From NCBI GenBank assembly GCA_034670405.1, contig JAXDDX010000047.1:172501-236500 (forward strand): DNA of 64,000 nt, read 5' to 3'. Source of the stretch: Hoplostethus atlanticus. Its lineage: Eukaryota; Chordata; Actinopteri; Trachichthyiformes; Trachichthyidae. Position numbers and translations under genes: made by a program. This document shows, piece after piece, positions 47,958 through 59,046 of the stretch. Under the pieces are notes generated by a model. It made no database searches, was not told where the DNA came from, and was given only the letters and a program-made list of their open reading frames with translations. The stretch's first letter is position 1; every line of letters begins with the position of its first letter.

Positions 47958-48896
47958 GTAAATTCATGTCGTCACAGAATATCATTGGTATTGGCTGCAG
48001 CATATGGATGTAAATTGCACTATGCACTGCAGGTGCTCTTAAGTACGCATTTATAGGAGGTCAGTCGATATCTTCACGTACAGTCGTATAAAAGAAAACA
48101 TAAATGGTGACTCTTCTATAAAAAGCAACACGGGAGTTCATCGTGAGGCTAACAGGCTAGCGCGTGAAGTATCTATATAAGGAGGGTGGCAGCGCGGGGG
48201 AGAAACCAACAGGTTGGTTCAGGTTGTTGAAATCGCCTCACGTCATCTCATCATCTCGTTTAACATTTGAGATGTTTGTACGTCTCTGGTTCGTCTGGTA
48301 GAGGCCGGGTACTTCTTTCTCTCCCTCTTCTTCCTCTGTCGGTGTATTCCTGAGTGAAAAGCTTTGTAGTGATGCCAAGAGGCTGGAATCAGGCTGACGG
48401 GTCTGTCCTCGTTTCCTCCCCGGGCTCTGAATAGCCACGGGCGTTGTGAGTGTGTTTGTTTCCCTCGTAATGGGAGGAAGTCAACGGCGTAAGGCGTTTT
48501 GGTGAGTGACAGGCTTTGTAACTTCCTCTGAGACTCCCTCGTGTCTGACCACTTTCTCTCCGTCCTCACTTTCCACGCCCTCCTCATTGTTTCAGTCTGG
48601 ATTTCATGAGTCATGACCACTTGAATAAAGCGCCTCGCCCTCGCCCCCTTCTTCGTGTTTCAGCTTGGGAACACGCCGTTCGTCTTCCCCTTCTTCTCTT
48701 TAGATACATTCAACAACAGATTTGTGTCTCTGGAAGTGTAGAGTAGATAAAAGTGATGAATCTGATATCATCCCATCAACGGAGCCGACCTCGCTGCCTT
48801 CAAACAAGATTTTAAGACGATTGATTTTTTATGGAATTAACGTAACGATCATATAATCAGATAAGCAAATTTGGTTTTCGATTAGTGTTGAAAGTT

Positions 48897-50337
48897 TCAG
48901 ACTTTGATCTCCTCCTCTTCGTCGGCGTAGCTGTAGGACGCTTTCTTCCTCGCCTGGCTGCAAACCGCCGCCTCTGAATCGTCCATCCTGCCCGGCGCCC
49001 TCGAGAGGCCGCCGACCCCGTAGTGACGCGCCAGCACATCCGTGGCGCTCTGGAACCGCTCGCTCTCCATCCCCACCGCTAACCTCTCTCTGCCGGGGAG
49101 ACCCCATGACCACGTCGGGCACCGCCCCTTTCAGAGGGTGTCCATTCACCTCCGCCATGCTCCCCTCTTCCTCTTCCCATTCTCCCCCGTACGGGCTCTT
49201 CCTGCTCCCGCAGTCCTCCCGCAGCAGGGAATCCACGTATGAGATAGTAGCCGAGTCCATCTCCGAGCCCTCATTGGTCAGCCCGCATGCTGATCCCGCC
49301 TCTTCGCCCTCCCAGGTGTGGCCGGGCTCCTCCGAGTGGCCGTCGAGCAGGCTGAACACCTCGCTCATGAGGGAGGGCCCGAGGTCAAAGGTGAAGGTGT
49401 CCAGGGAGGAGAGGGAGGGAAGGGAGTCGGAGTAGGCCGCGGCGGTGATGCTGGTGGCGATGCTGGGGTCAGAGGTCATGATCTGGGTGGAGCAGGTGGA
49501 CAAGATGGCGTCAGTAGCGTCGGTCAGCGAGCCACGGTGGACGTTAGGGGAACAGGAAGTGGAAATGGAGATGGAGGGCTGCTGGCGCTCGGAGCGGGAG
49601 AGACGAGGCAGAGTGACGAAGCCAGACTCCAGACCTGAGGAGGACAGAGGACCAGTGAGATGATGTGGTGATGCTGACTACAAGCTAATTGAACAAGAGT
49701 CAAAAACAAATAAATAAAATCACTCTTCTGTTGAATACACATTATATACGTTCACGTTCATCGGTTGTGTTTCTGATTCAGATCATTTCACACACTAGTC
49801 TCAGTCCAGCAGGGGGCGGTGTAATCCCATGTAAACACAAACAACCAGCCCAGGTCAGGTCTGTAACCCCGCTCACACACTCACACACTGCTGCCTTCAT
49901 AATGCGTGGGTGGGAAGGGGAACGGACCGGACGGCACATGAGAGAGGGGCGATGACAAATACGATTTTAAGATTTTCATAAGAGAATAAAAACGCAGAGA
50001 GTACAAAACTATTTGATTAAGAATTGTATTGAGAAAATGTACTTTAATTCACTTTTTATTGCAGTTTTTTTCTCTTCATGTAAGATTTTGTAACACTAAA
50101 AGATCCAAAAGTTTCATTTCATTTCAAGAAAATGGAATTGTGGTTTTTGTTTGTTTTGCGGGATTTGGGCACAAAAACACACATCATGTTATTGACCTGA
50201 GTAACGTAACATGCAGGCCATGTGTGATGTGTTTCTAACTGGTGTACTGCCGAGTCTTCTGCCGTCCAAACGTTTGAGAGACAAGAAAAAAGGGCTTGAA
50301 TGACGAACACACTCTCCTACATGCCTATATAAACACA

Positions 50338-50380
<43 letters not shown>

Positions 50381-51275
50381 GGGGAGGTCAGACAGTATGA
50401 CTGGTTTATTCATGTCGGTCCTTCAGACAGCCTGTTGCCAACTGTGTCTGGATCTCTGTGTGTTATCAGAGTGTGTTTGACGGAGTGTGACCGCCGCTGA
50501 TTGTGAGCCAAGGTGATTCATGACGACATCTGGGCCGAATCTGTCTGGATTACCGAGTAGAAACGGCCGGTTTTGACTGCTGGTTTTGACTGCCGGTTTT
50601 GACTGGCCGGTTTTGACTGGCCGGTTTTGACTGCCGGTTTTGACTGGCCGGTTTTGACTGGCCGGTTTTGACTGCACGTCCGGCGGCTGCGGCTTCTCTG
50701 CAGCTTCCAGTTATCAGGGGTCAACTCGTTTGACTTTGACTCATGTTTTCACTTTGTTTAGTGTCATTTCAAACAACATAAAGGAAATGTTCCACCCTAA
50801 AACACTTAAACTGTTAAAAAGCGTCTATAGGCGGTCTGAAACATCAACGGTAACCGGCAGGTTTTGGTGTCAGCCAATCAGAATCAAGAATCAAAGAGCA
50901 AGGGCTTCTTTCTAGACCGACGATCAACAATCATACAGGAGAAATCCATCGGAGGAGAGGAGAGAGACCGATTTCTCCACCAAGATAGACCAGAATGCAA
51001 TGCAGTAGCCAAGATAGACCAGAATGCAATGCAGCTACAAGACATTGTTTTGAGTAAGGGGCACTTTTTCTTGACTTTTTCTCGCTCTTATTCTATTGCT
51101 CTCTCCACCTATAGGTACTGAAGTTCAGGTACATTCTCTGGGGGTTGTTGAAAAGCATTCTGGGAAATGTAGGATATCACGCACTGAAGTAGAAGTAGAC
51201 AGGGCAGGTTGAGGGAAAAGTAAATTACACTTCATCATGGAATGTATTGAGACATTAACACTGTAGGAGGATCTG

Positions 51276-51313
<38 letters not shown>

Positions 51314-51804
51314 GGAGAGCATCTCCACCCACCGTAAGAGCATTTCTTCTCCTCCGGTGTGCTTGGCGAACTGGGGAAGAGCACCTTGGCGATGGGACCC
51401 CCATTAGGCACGTCCACATCCAGCCTGGGGAGGGAGATGGCGTTCTTGATGATGGGAGAGACGACGGGGGGCGGCGGGGACAGATCCTTGGACGCCCCTC
51501 TGGGCCGGTTGTCGGAGCTCTTCCTCACGTGACGGAGCGTCCTGGAGAAGAACGCGCCGATCTTGTTGTCGGGGGTGGAGTTGGAATCCGTTTCCCCGCC
51601 GTTCCCATTGGCTGTCCCGCCGTGGTTGCTCAGGAAGGAAGTGTCCCCGAACACGTCGCCGCCGCGGCCCACGTGCATGGTGTGGCGGAAGTCGCCCAGA
51701 GGAGGGCTGATCATGTCCGACGTGATGTCGCCCTTAAAGCGCCGTTTGCTGTGGGAGTGGGAGACCAGACCTTTCAGGCCCGACAGCTTTCCCTGCAGGT
51801 TCAT
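48897..51804 (-). CDS. cdc42ep1: CDC42EP1 (BORG5), Cdc42 effector, with an apparent frameshift
   Basis: Two coding exons on the minus strand: 51804-51333 and 49634-48897. Exon 1 encodes MNLQGKLSGLKGL, the CRIB motif (DMISPPLGDFRHTMHVGRGG, residues 30-49), DVFGDTSFLSNHGG and the BORG block SPIIKNAISLPRLDVD. Exon 2 encodes SYGLESGFVTLPRLSRSE, LDTFTFDLGPSLMSEVFSLL and, in another frame, a family-typical end ERFQSATDVLARHYGV to YADEEEEIKV at 48897-48899. Reaching that end from the upstream frame requires skipping one base: exon 2 has 738 bases where 737 would fit. The change lies between about 49050 and 49130, where GGGG and CCCC runs occur. Family members bind GTP-Cdc42 and reorganise septins and actin. 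The start is the methionine nearest the CRIB motif. An acceptor at 52310 suggests exon 1 extends upstream as about 500 bases of 5' UTR containing a short upstream ORF. Confidence 0.9.
50565..50673. repeat. 13-15 bp minisatellite (CCGGTTTTGACTG)
   Basis: Eight head-to-tail units of (GG)CCGGTTTTGACTG, alternating between 13 and 15 bases; one unit carries TGG for CGG. It lies in the cdc42ep1 intron. The frames encoding QNRPVKTGQSKPA repeats are artefacts. Confidence 0.92.
50785..51230 (-). mobile_element. Dispersed repeat family B, near-complete minus copy
   Basis: Begins CCCTAAAACACTTAAA, continues with GTCAGCCAATCAGAATCAAG, GGGCTTCTTTCTAGACCGAC and GACCAGAATGCAATGCAG (twice), and ends AGAAGTAGACAGGGCAGGTT GAGGGAAA. 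It is the inverse of 63105-63600. The duplicated GACCAGAATGCAATGCAG block is also duplicated in that copy. Confidence 0.8.
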
Positions 51805-54800
51805 GGTCACAACAGTGGAATGGCGCAAAAAAAGGTCTGAGATTTCTTGAAAATCAACCAGAAACAACGTCCAGAAGGGCCTTTAACCCCACAGAGTGCA
51901 GAATTTTATTTTCCCTTTTCAGTTTTAGAACAAAATCATTGACATCGGTCTCCAAATGATGCACTTCAAAAATGAGTTATTCCAAGTTCCTGAAACCACA
52001 TTCAGGATTCTCTAAGGCTGAAAAGTTAAACTCCAGTCCTGAAACGGCAAATAGTTCGCTGGAAATGTATCACTGTTTATCAAGTGCCGGCCAAATGCAG
52101 TCCCTCTCTTTTTCGTAGCTTGTTGTTGCTCATCGCCGGCCGAGTTAAACAGAGATAAACTGAGAGGAGTTCCTGGAAGCGGCCAGGCCAGTTGGAGTGT
52201 GGTCAGGTCGCCTGGTTTCCCCCGGTTGCTTCGGGCTTTGGCTTTGTCGACATCAGCATCAGAAATAGGTCCAGCTGCAAACGGTTCTGCGGCCGCACCA
52301 TGGAACCATCTATTGAAAGAAAAGAAAGAAGATATTATCTGTCTTAAAGTGTGGACACGGATGGTATAAAGTCTCGAGGAATGTTGAGGAAATTGGCCGA
52401 TTTTTAGCAGTTTATTCCCCGTGGTGGTTAATCACTGAGACCTGGAGGAAAGCCCGACACACAAAGGCGTTTTCCTATTTTGGATATTTAGTCGTTAAGT
52501 AACCCGACTGGTTTTCGGTCTGCCTGTAGGTTTTCAGGAATCCACGTTCCAAAGTCCGCTGGTCTGGAACTGTCTAAATTTAGACCACAGTAGCTCCTCT
52601 GTCGCGGCTCTGGAGCAGCAGACCAACGTCTGCTTCTCGTCCGCTGAAACCGGCGGACTTTCAGCAAATTCCTGTCTCCACTTTGTTCTGCTTTGTTTGG
52701 CTACGGCGTGAAGATTGCTTAAAGTTCACTTTACAATCCGCTGATACACTTTATCAGGCCGTTAGAGCAGAGAGACTCGGATGGTGTTAACCAACAGGCA
52801 AAGTATGAGATTAAAACATGTTGGATAAGAAAATCACTCTGACTTCAGTTCCTGCTGGACTGTGACTGTATGTCGGCGACAAAAACGTCCCTTTTCTCTT
52901 GTGTTGTTCTTGGCCAGCAGAGTAATGGATATCCATTTCTAAAATATTTTGATAGCATGAGGCAAGGACCTCTGCTTCTCTTTAAAAGCTTTCCACTGCA
53001 GCAGCTAAATGTCGGCAGGCCTCCCACGCAACGCAGCCCAGTCTGGCTTCATTAATGACCTGCTACGGTTTGTGAGATGGGGATTGCGTCAGGTCCAAGG
53101 CAGCCCTTCTAATTTGCCGCTGACCGCAGTCCCAGGCCCTCTCCTCCACCTCCCTGGCTGGCTTTTTAAGAGGGGCAGCTGGGAGTGGAGAGGGCGGAAA
53201 CACGCCACATACCAGCGCTGAGCGGAGACCAGGCGCTCTCCGAGGGACGCCGCGGGCCAGCAGACCGAGGTGTGATGTCGAATCCGAGCTGGTGTTGGCC
53301 TGTAGGGACCGCGCGCACGTTCCCATGAACCAGGCCAGATTGCACGGACACAACGGGCTATTCCCAACTGACGAGAACCACAGACACAAAGGCATATTTC
53401 TCAGTTTCTCCATGTAAAAAGGGGGTTTGTCTGTACCAGAGCAGCCTCAGTCTAATTGATAACCGACGGGAGGTTTTGGGGTCATTACTCGTCGGCGCTC
53501 TGGCTGGGCGCCTACAGAAAGCTCTGGTGATTCGTCTCTGCCTCTAATCCTGTTAAAGACCTTTGACCACAGCTCAGAGGGGGTCATGTCTGTGCCCCTG
53601 TACTGATGGGAGGAGGAGGAGGGGGCTCTCATCCGGACGCTTGCTTTATCCACACACATGCTCCCACCGAACTCTTCTTCTGCACTCGACCCTCCTGTTT
53701 TCAGAGCTACACAGATCCAGCGGCCTGCACCCCAGGCAGCAGATAAAACAGCCCTAAAGCCGCCACGAGGAAGAAACACCCTCCTTAAGTCTTTAAAAGA
53801 CAATAAGTTTAATACTGTATTTCCAAGCAGCAGCCTGGGGATGGAAAAAAAAGGGGGGGGTGATTGGTGCGTACCCTGGATTATCCCCTAATCCCTCAGC
53901 TCCTCCGCTACCCCCAGTAGGGCACCTCTCCCTGGGCAAGGCCTGGCTGCTGTCCACCTGGTCGGCTGGTACTCTAGGAAGGGGAGTGACGGAGAATATG
54001 AGGTGCGTAAAAAAAAAAAAAAAGATGCAAGAGACGAGTGGAGGGGAAGATGGTGGATCAGGGATGAGAGGGATGGATACTGAGGAGAGAGACAGGGAGG
54101 GAGAGAAGAGGTCAGACAAGGAGAGGCAGGGAGGACAATGAGATGAGATGGGAGGACGAGGAGGACCAGGAGGAATACAGGCTGGGGAAGGAGAGACATG
54201 TCAGTGGTTAAGGTTAGAGGAAAATGCGATGGAAAATGATGACACTCAACAAACTTGTCAGCTGAGAAAAGTTGACCATCAACAGCCAATCAGATTTCCA
54301 CACTTCCTTGTTTCCTGTGATTTTGTTTCAGCAGCAAAATCAACGTGAAGCTGATTGCAGCTTTTCAAAACGTCCCAGTTTTGATTTTCTGACAAATGAT
54401 GCTTGGAGAACGTTTCCATCCATCGCTGTCATGGATGTGAAGCTCTGACGTTACCGAGTTTCTGTTCCCTTTATTTTCAGTTAATATGACCTTTAAGTAT
54501 CGCTTGCCAGCTAGCTATGCTAACTCACTAAGATGATGTGTTGTTGTGACAGGAAACACCAGACCGTCCAGAAACGACATCATTTTCCTGGTCAACACTG
54601 TGTAGCTGCAGAGCCTCTGGCCCCGCCCCCACAGTCAGTCAGACTAGAGCGCCCATCAACCAAGTCGCTCGCAGTGTGAACGCCCTGTTATTGGTTTATC
54701 CTCCAAAGACAATTTTTACCACAATTTGGCACTTGGGTGTCAATTTGAGACCCAGCTCTTATGGTTTCTTAGTTTCACCAGCACCCATTTTTCTGTCAGC

Positions 54801-55093
54801 GTCTCCGTTTACGTGTTTTCATTATTTCCAGAAAATAAACCTCCACTATTCCTGTCGTGTAAAGAGTGCAGGTATTGGATGCTGATATTTGTGCGTTCTT
54901 GTTTAACCAATCAAAATGGGCTTGGGTCGTCCTACAGCGTCTGGACCCGTTCTGACCAGTCAGCATTCAGGTGGTTTCAGACGTTCATTCATCACAGACC
55001 GGCCCGATGCAATATTTCCATGTCACTATGTACAGTATTTGCTCGAGGTGGCTTTGCTGGATATAAACCAGAGTAACCACAGTCTAATAGGAG

Positions 55094-55128
<35 letters not shown>

Positions 55129-55243
55129 CACATTCCTCAGAAGAACATTGGTTGGTGGAGTTTCTTTCTTTCTCGATTACGACCATCAAACATCCTTCTT
55201 CCCGACCTCAGAGCTGATTGGAACCACGTTTGGGTTTGATTCC

Positions 55244-55464
55244 CCTTTCCTCCCTTTCCTCCCCTTTCCTCCTGTTTCCTTCTCTTACCTCCTCTTTCCT
55301 CGTCTTCCCTTCTCTTTCCTCATCCTTCCTTCTCTTTCCTTCTCTTTCCTCCTCCTTCCTTTTCTTTCCTTGTCTTCCCTTCTCTTTCTTTCTCTTTGTT
55401 TCTGTTTCCTTCCCTTCCCTTCTCTTTTGCCATATTTCCTTCTCTTGCCTCCTCTTTCCTTCCC
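55244..55464. repeat. Polypyrimidine tract of CTTTCCT-type units
   Basis: About 220 bases almost free of purines on the plus strand, with irregular CTTTCCT(C/T) units. Confidence 0.85.
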
Positions 55465-55531
55465 TGTGGTTGACTGATTGGCTCGACTGACTGAGGACGG
55501 TGAAACAGCTTTACTGAAAGAGAAGTTAGGA

Positions 55532-55565
<34 letters not shown>

Positions 55566-55703
55566 ACAAACACACACAAACACACACAATCTCTAGGAGG
55601 ATTTTAATGCAACAACATGTTTCCCTTGTTGTAGGTTTGGTTTCATTTGAGTCAAATCACCGGTGGACTTTGTGTTTTGTTGTCTCAATCATCGGTCATT
55701 TCA

Positions 55704-55715
55704 CCCTCCCTCTCT

Positions 55716-55756
<41 letters not shown>

Positions 55757-55807
55757 TCTCTCTCTCTCCCTCTCCCTCTCTCTCCCTCTCCCTCTCCCTC
55801 TCCCTCT

Positions 55808-55846
<39 letters not shown>

Positions 55847-55889
55847 TCCCTCTCCCTCTCCCCCTCTCCCTCTCCCTCTCCCTCTCCCT

Positions 55890-55936
<47 letters not shown>

Positions 55937-55956
55937 TCCCTCTCCCTCTCTCTTCC
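55704..55956. repeat. Long CT / CCCTCT homopyrimidine tract
   Basis: About 250 bases of pure pyrimidine on the plus strand, alternating CT dinucleotides with CCCTCT hexamers. Frames through it encode poly Leu-Ser, Pro-Ser or Glu-Arg in all readings and are artefacts. Confidence 0.95.
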
Positions 55957-56261
55957 AGGCTCCTTTCATGTCCTTCACTCACTAACCCGGCTAACCAGGT
56001 GAACAAACATACAAGATAAGGCCACATTTTTCGGAGGAACCCTTTGACTTCCAATTACGTTCCCATTTTCACCCTCGCTGCTCGGGCTGAATCCAAGCAA
56101 AACACAGCTACACTTCCTCCCGAGCCAAGAAAACATTTTCATGCTTCAACAAATATCCCTACTCTCCACGGCTCTGTCCTTCCTGCATCTGCTGGACCTG
56201 GGAGTCCCCCTTTTTGCCCTCTTTTTTCATTTCTCTCTCTCTCACACTTAAACACAGACTT

Positions 56262-56860
56262 ACCCATTAAGTGATGAGAACATGGACACTAAAATCATCC
56301 GCGTGTTCCCGGTAGATCATTTGCTTCATTTGTAGGTGAATAGCATTATCTCAGAAGTGAGTAAGTCATTTTGTTAAGTCATTTTAAATGATTTGCAGCT
56401 CAGTCTTGCCAACTTTGTGTAAGAAGTTGGTTTATTTTTTGTGAAATATGCTCCACGACCAGGGACTACTTTCCCCGTTTCCACAGGAAGTGAAGGTGGT
56501 GGGCGATGGGAGACTGTGAACAGTTAAAAATCACTGCACAGTGGATGAATACGTGGTTGCTCACCTGAAATAGTTCCAAAAATAAACCTGGCTACATCAG
56601 CTAATTCACCTTTAAAACGTCATGTAATAAAAACCACTGACAAGTTTTGATTGGGTGCGAGGGCCGAGCTCTGGATGTCTCGTCCACCAGGCAGGACAGG
56701 TAGAAGTCACTAAACTACTAAAACGCTTTTGGACAACGCTAGTCAGCTACTATCACTCAGCATGTGTATGCTAAAGGGTTAGCATGGAGCACCGGAGTGA
56801 ACGATCTACCGGGGACACATGGATGATTTTGGTGTCTATGCTGTCATCGCTAAACGGGTC
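56262..56860. mobile_element. MITE-like element with about 41-bp terminal inverted repeats
   Basis: The left end (56281-56321, including ACTAAAATCATCCGCGTG and TTCCCGGTAGATCA) and right end (56800-56840, including GATCTACCGGGGACAC and GATGATTTTGGTGTC) are inverted repeats matching at about 35 of 41 positions. Weaker similarity extends about 15 bases outward on both sides. The 480-base interior carries no transposase. Family unknown. Confidence 0.75.
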
Positions 56861-56917
56861 GGACCAATGGAGCGATCACCTAAAACACTTGGTGAATTCC
56901 TTAGGGGAGGTCGGGTT

Positions 56918-57190
56918 GGGGGGGGGGGGGGGGTCTCTTGGTGAGTGAGTTGTGACCATTTGGTGATGACGGACCATGATGGAGCACTTTTCTCAACATC
57001 ATCTTGTGTGGCGCAACACCCCCCCCCCCCCCCTCTCTCCCAAAAACCCTCCAGGGAACCCCATGGTGTGAAAACAAATACAACGGCTGGATTCAGAGTT
57101 CACACCTCTGCAACTGACCCCTTCCTGGTTGCGTCAATGACACCAAAAGGGCACAGAGGTGAGGTGTCCCCCCCCCCCCCCGCCCCCCGC
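56918..57190. repeat. Poly-G and poly-C homopolymer cluster
   Basis: A run of G at about 56919-56934 is followed by runs of C at about 57018-57033 and 57168-57188, within 270 bases. Confidence 0.85.
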
Positions 57191-58259
57191 AGAGGAATGT
57201 CACAGACGACTCAGGTAAAAACGCTGAGGAATAGCGAAGATAAATCACCGGGAATGTCTCTGGGAACGTCGCTATGCACTTTCCGTTACTTCATCGAGTG
57301 CTTCCAAAGGTACAGTGTCATTAGTCTCAATCATGTGAGAGGGAGCTACAGCGAACATCACGTGTTAAACACATGTTGTACACTGGGAGGATGGAGAGGG
57401 GAAAGGTAGCTAACCGAACATACAAGTCCTGCATGGCTGTTTATTGAATGTTGGGTTATTATCAATGGACCCTGCAGGCCTTTCATTGATCAGCACTGTG
57501 CATCTCTGTTTATTGGTGGATTTAACCAGGCCAACAAGCCCGTCAGTCAATGTGTGTCTGTCTGTCTGTGTGTGGTATTTCACATGTTGGCCTCTTTCAT
57601 CAGCTTGTCGGTGGGTTTCAGGGTTAGGAAGCCTCTGGCTCTACTTCTAACAAGTCAGGACACTAACTGAGATACTTATATGTCATCCAACTTCAAATTC
57701 ATCAAGTCAAGTTCAGCTCAGTACATCCTGATAATTTAAGGGGAATGTACGAAGATTGATAGGCTGCGTCTTTTTAACACACTGCTGTAATTACTATGTA
57801 TAGAAATAAAAAAATCAAAGCATTGACAGAGTTTATTCTGGCCAGGGTTGCAGTGGGGAAATAGTAATGATATATTGCAGCCCGAGCAGCCCTAAATATA
57901 ATGCTGAGCAGATAGAGTTTCATGTCAGACTCTCACAACACTTGGCCACAAAAACAACTGGGCATTTTACAGAAACATGACCATTAACACCATGCTTTTT
58001 CTTATAATGTGTTTGTTTCAGTCAACATTTGGAAGGCGTGCCTTAGGTTAAGAAGCTGTCCGCTAAAACCCAATGTCTTTATTTTTATCACTGGCCAGCA
58101 TTCAACTTGTTCTTTGAACTGACTTACTAAAACTAACTTAATATTTCATTAGAAATGATAATTAACCCCATGATACTGTTACTGTTAGTCGATGAAATAT
58201 CTCTACGCTTATTCGCTGTAAAAAAAAAAAAAGAAATTGCTGTAGTAATCCTATGATAA

Positions 58260-58510
58260 ATGTTCTAAAGATACTATACAAATATCACAGCATTATTGTA
58301 AGTCCCTATAGGAATATTATCGGACATAAAAGATAAGCTCGTGTATGATAAGGTCACTATGAATATTACAGTGAGACCACGAGGGATTAAAAGTACCATA
58401 AAGTACGATAGTCATTATAAACTCACGGTTGAGTAACGCAGACACACTATAAGACACTATAGGAATATTATAGGAGTATTATAGGAGTATTATAGGGATT
58501 TTCCTTAGGG
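58260..58510. repeat. AT-rich repeat related to the kctd17 intron minisatellite
   Basis: Shares AAGGTCACTAT, GCAGACACACTATAAG and ATAGGAATATTATAG blocks with the array at 18430-18890, and ends in three ATAGGAGTATT units. Confidence 0.65.
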
Positions 58511-58761
58511 TTTAAAATGAACTCACCTCAAGACACTGCGATACGAGCAGGATGGAAGTCAGTTGGAAGTTTAAACAATGTTTTTTATCCCAATCTATTG
58601 ACGGTAAGTATTTTAGTCAGCCAGGTCTGGAACAGCCCGTTGTCCAGCCGGGCTGCCCCGCTAGTGCGCCTGGGCTGGCGGAGCGACTTTCCGCAGAGGA
58701 TGGGAAGGGGCGGGCCGTAGACATAATACCAATAAAGTCAGTCAACAACAGAGTGCTAGAC

Positions 58762-59046
58762 CAGAGGGTCCCAAAGTGTTTCATGTCGAGGACCCCCCAA
58801 ATAGATGTGCAACAGACCAATGACACCCGTTTGATGGAAACAAATATGGTTCTATGTCATTTCATTAAGAACTGCATAGCAAAGTTGGGGAAAACAGTAG
58901 AAACTTGTGATTAAAACAGCTTTTTATACATTTTCCTATTCTTATATAAGGTGAATGAAAGTCAAATTAAATTATCCCTCTTTTTTTGGGACCCCTGCAG
59001 ATCCTCTCTAGGACCCCTACTGGTCCCCGGAGCCCACTTTGGGGCA
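58762..59046 (+). mobile_element. hAT-like non-autonomous element
   Basis: Begins CAGAGGGTCCCAAAGTGTTT CATG with GAGGACCCCCC, and ends with TTTTGGGACCCCTGCAGATC and CCCGGAGCCCACTTTGGGG. This is the terminal arrangement of Charlie-type hAT non-autonomous elements. About 285 bp with no coding capacity. Confidence 0.65.

Larger units (their letters stand above)
47731..48896. other. Convergent 3' UTRs of sh3bp1 and cdc42ep1
   Basis: The 1.17 kb between the two stop codons carries an AATAAA for each gene at 47919-47924 (plus) and 47952-47957 (minus). cdc42ep1 therefore has a 3' UTR of about 0.95 kb and sh3bp1 one of about 0.2 kb. No other gene was seen. Confidence 0.7.
50341..51313. repeat. CA and GT microsatellites in the cdc42ep1 intron
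   Basis: CA occupies 50341-50379 and GT occupies 51279-51313. The second is 20 bases beyond the exon 1 donor and is a CA repeat in the transcript. Confidence 0.9.

Noticed and set aside
48829-49060. Arginine-rich end of the cdc42ep1 frame taken as the real C terminus
   Set aside because: A neighbouring frame of the same exon encodes the family-typical acidic end YADEEEEIKV, so the arginine-rich tail is most likely the product of a frameshift.
50423-50724. QNRPVKTGQSKPA repeat proteins
   Set aside because: Minus-strand translation of the 13-15 bp minisatellite.
55478-56054. Long Leu-Ser, Pro-Ser and Glu-Arg frames
   Set aside because: Homopyrimidine repeat open in several frames on both strands.
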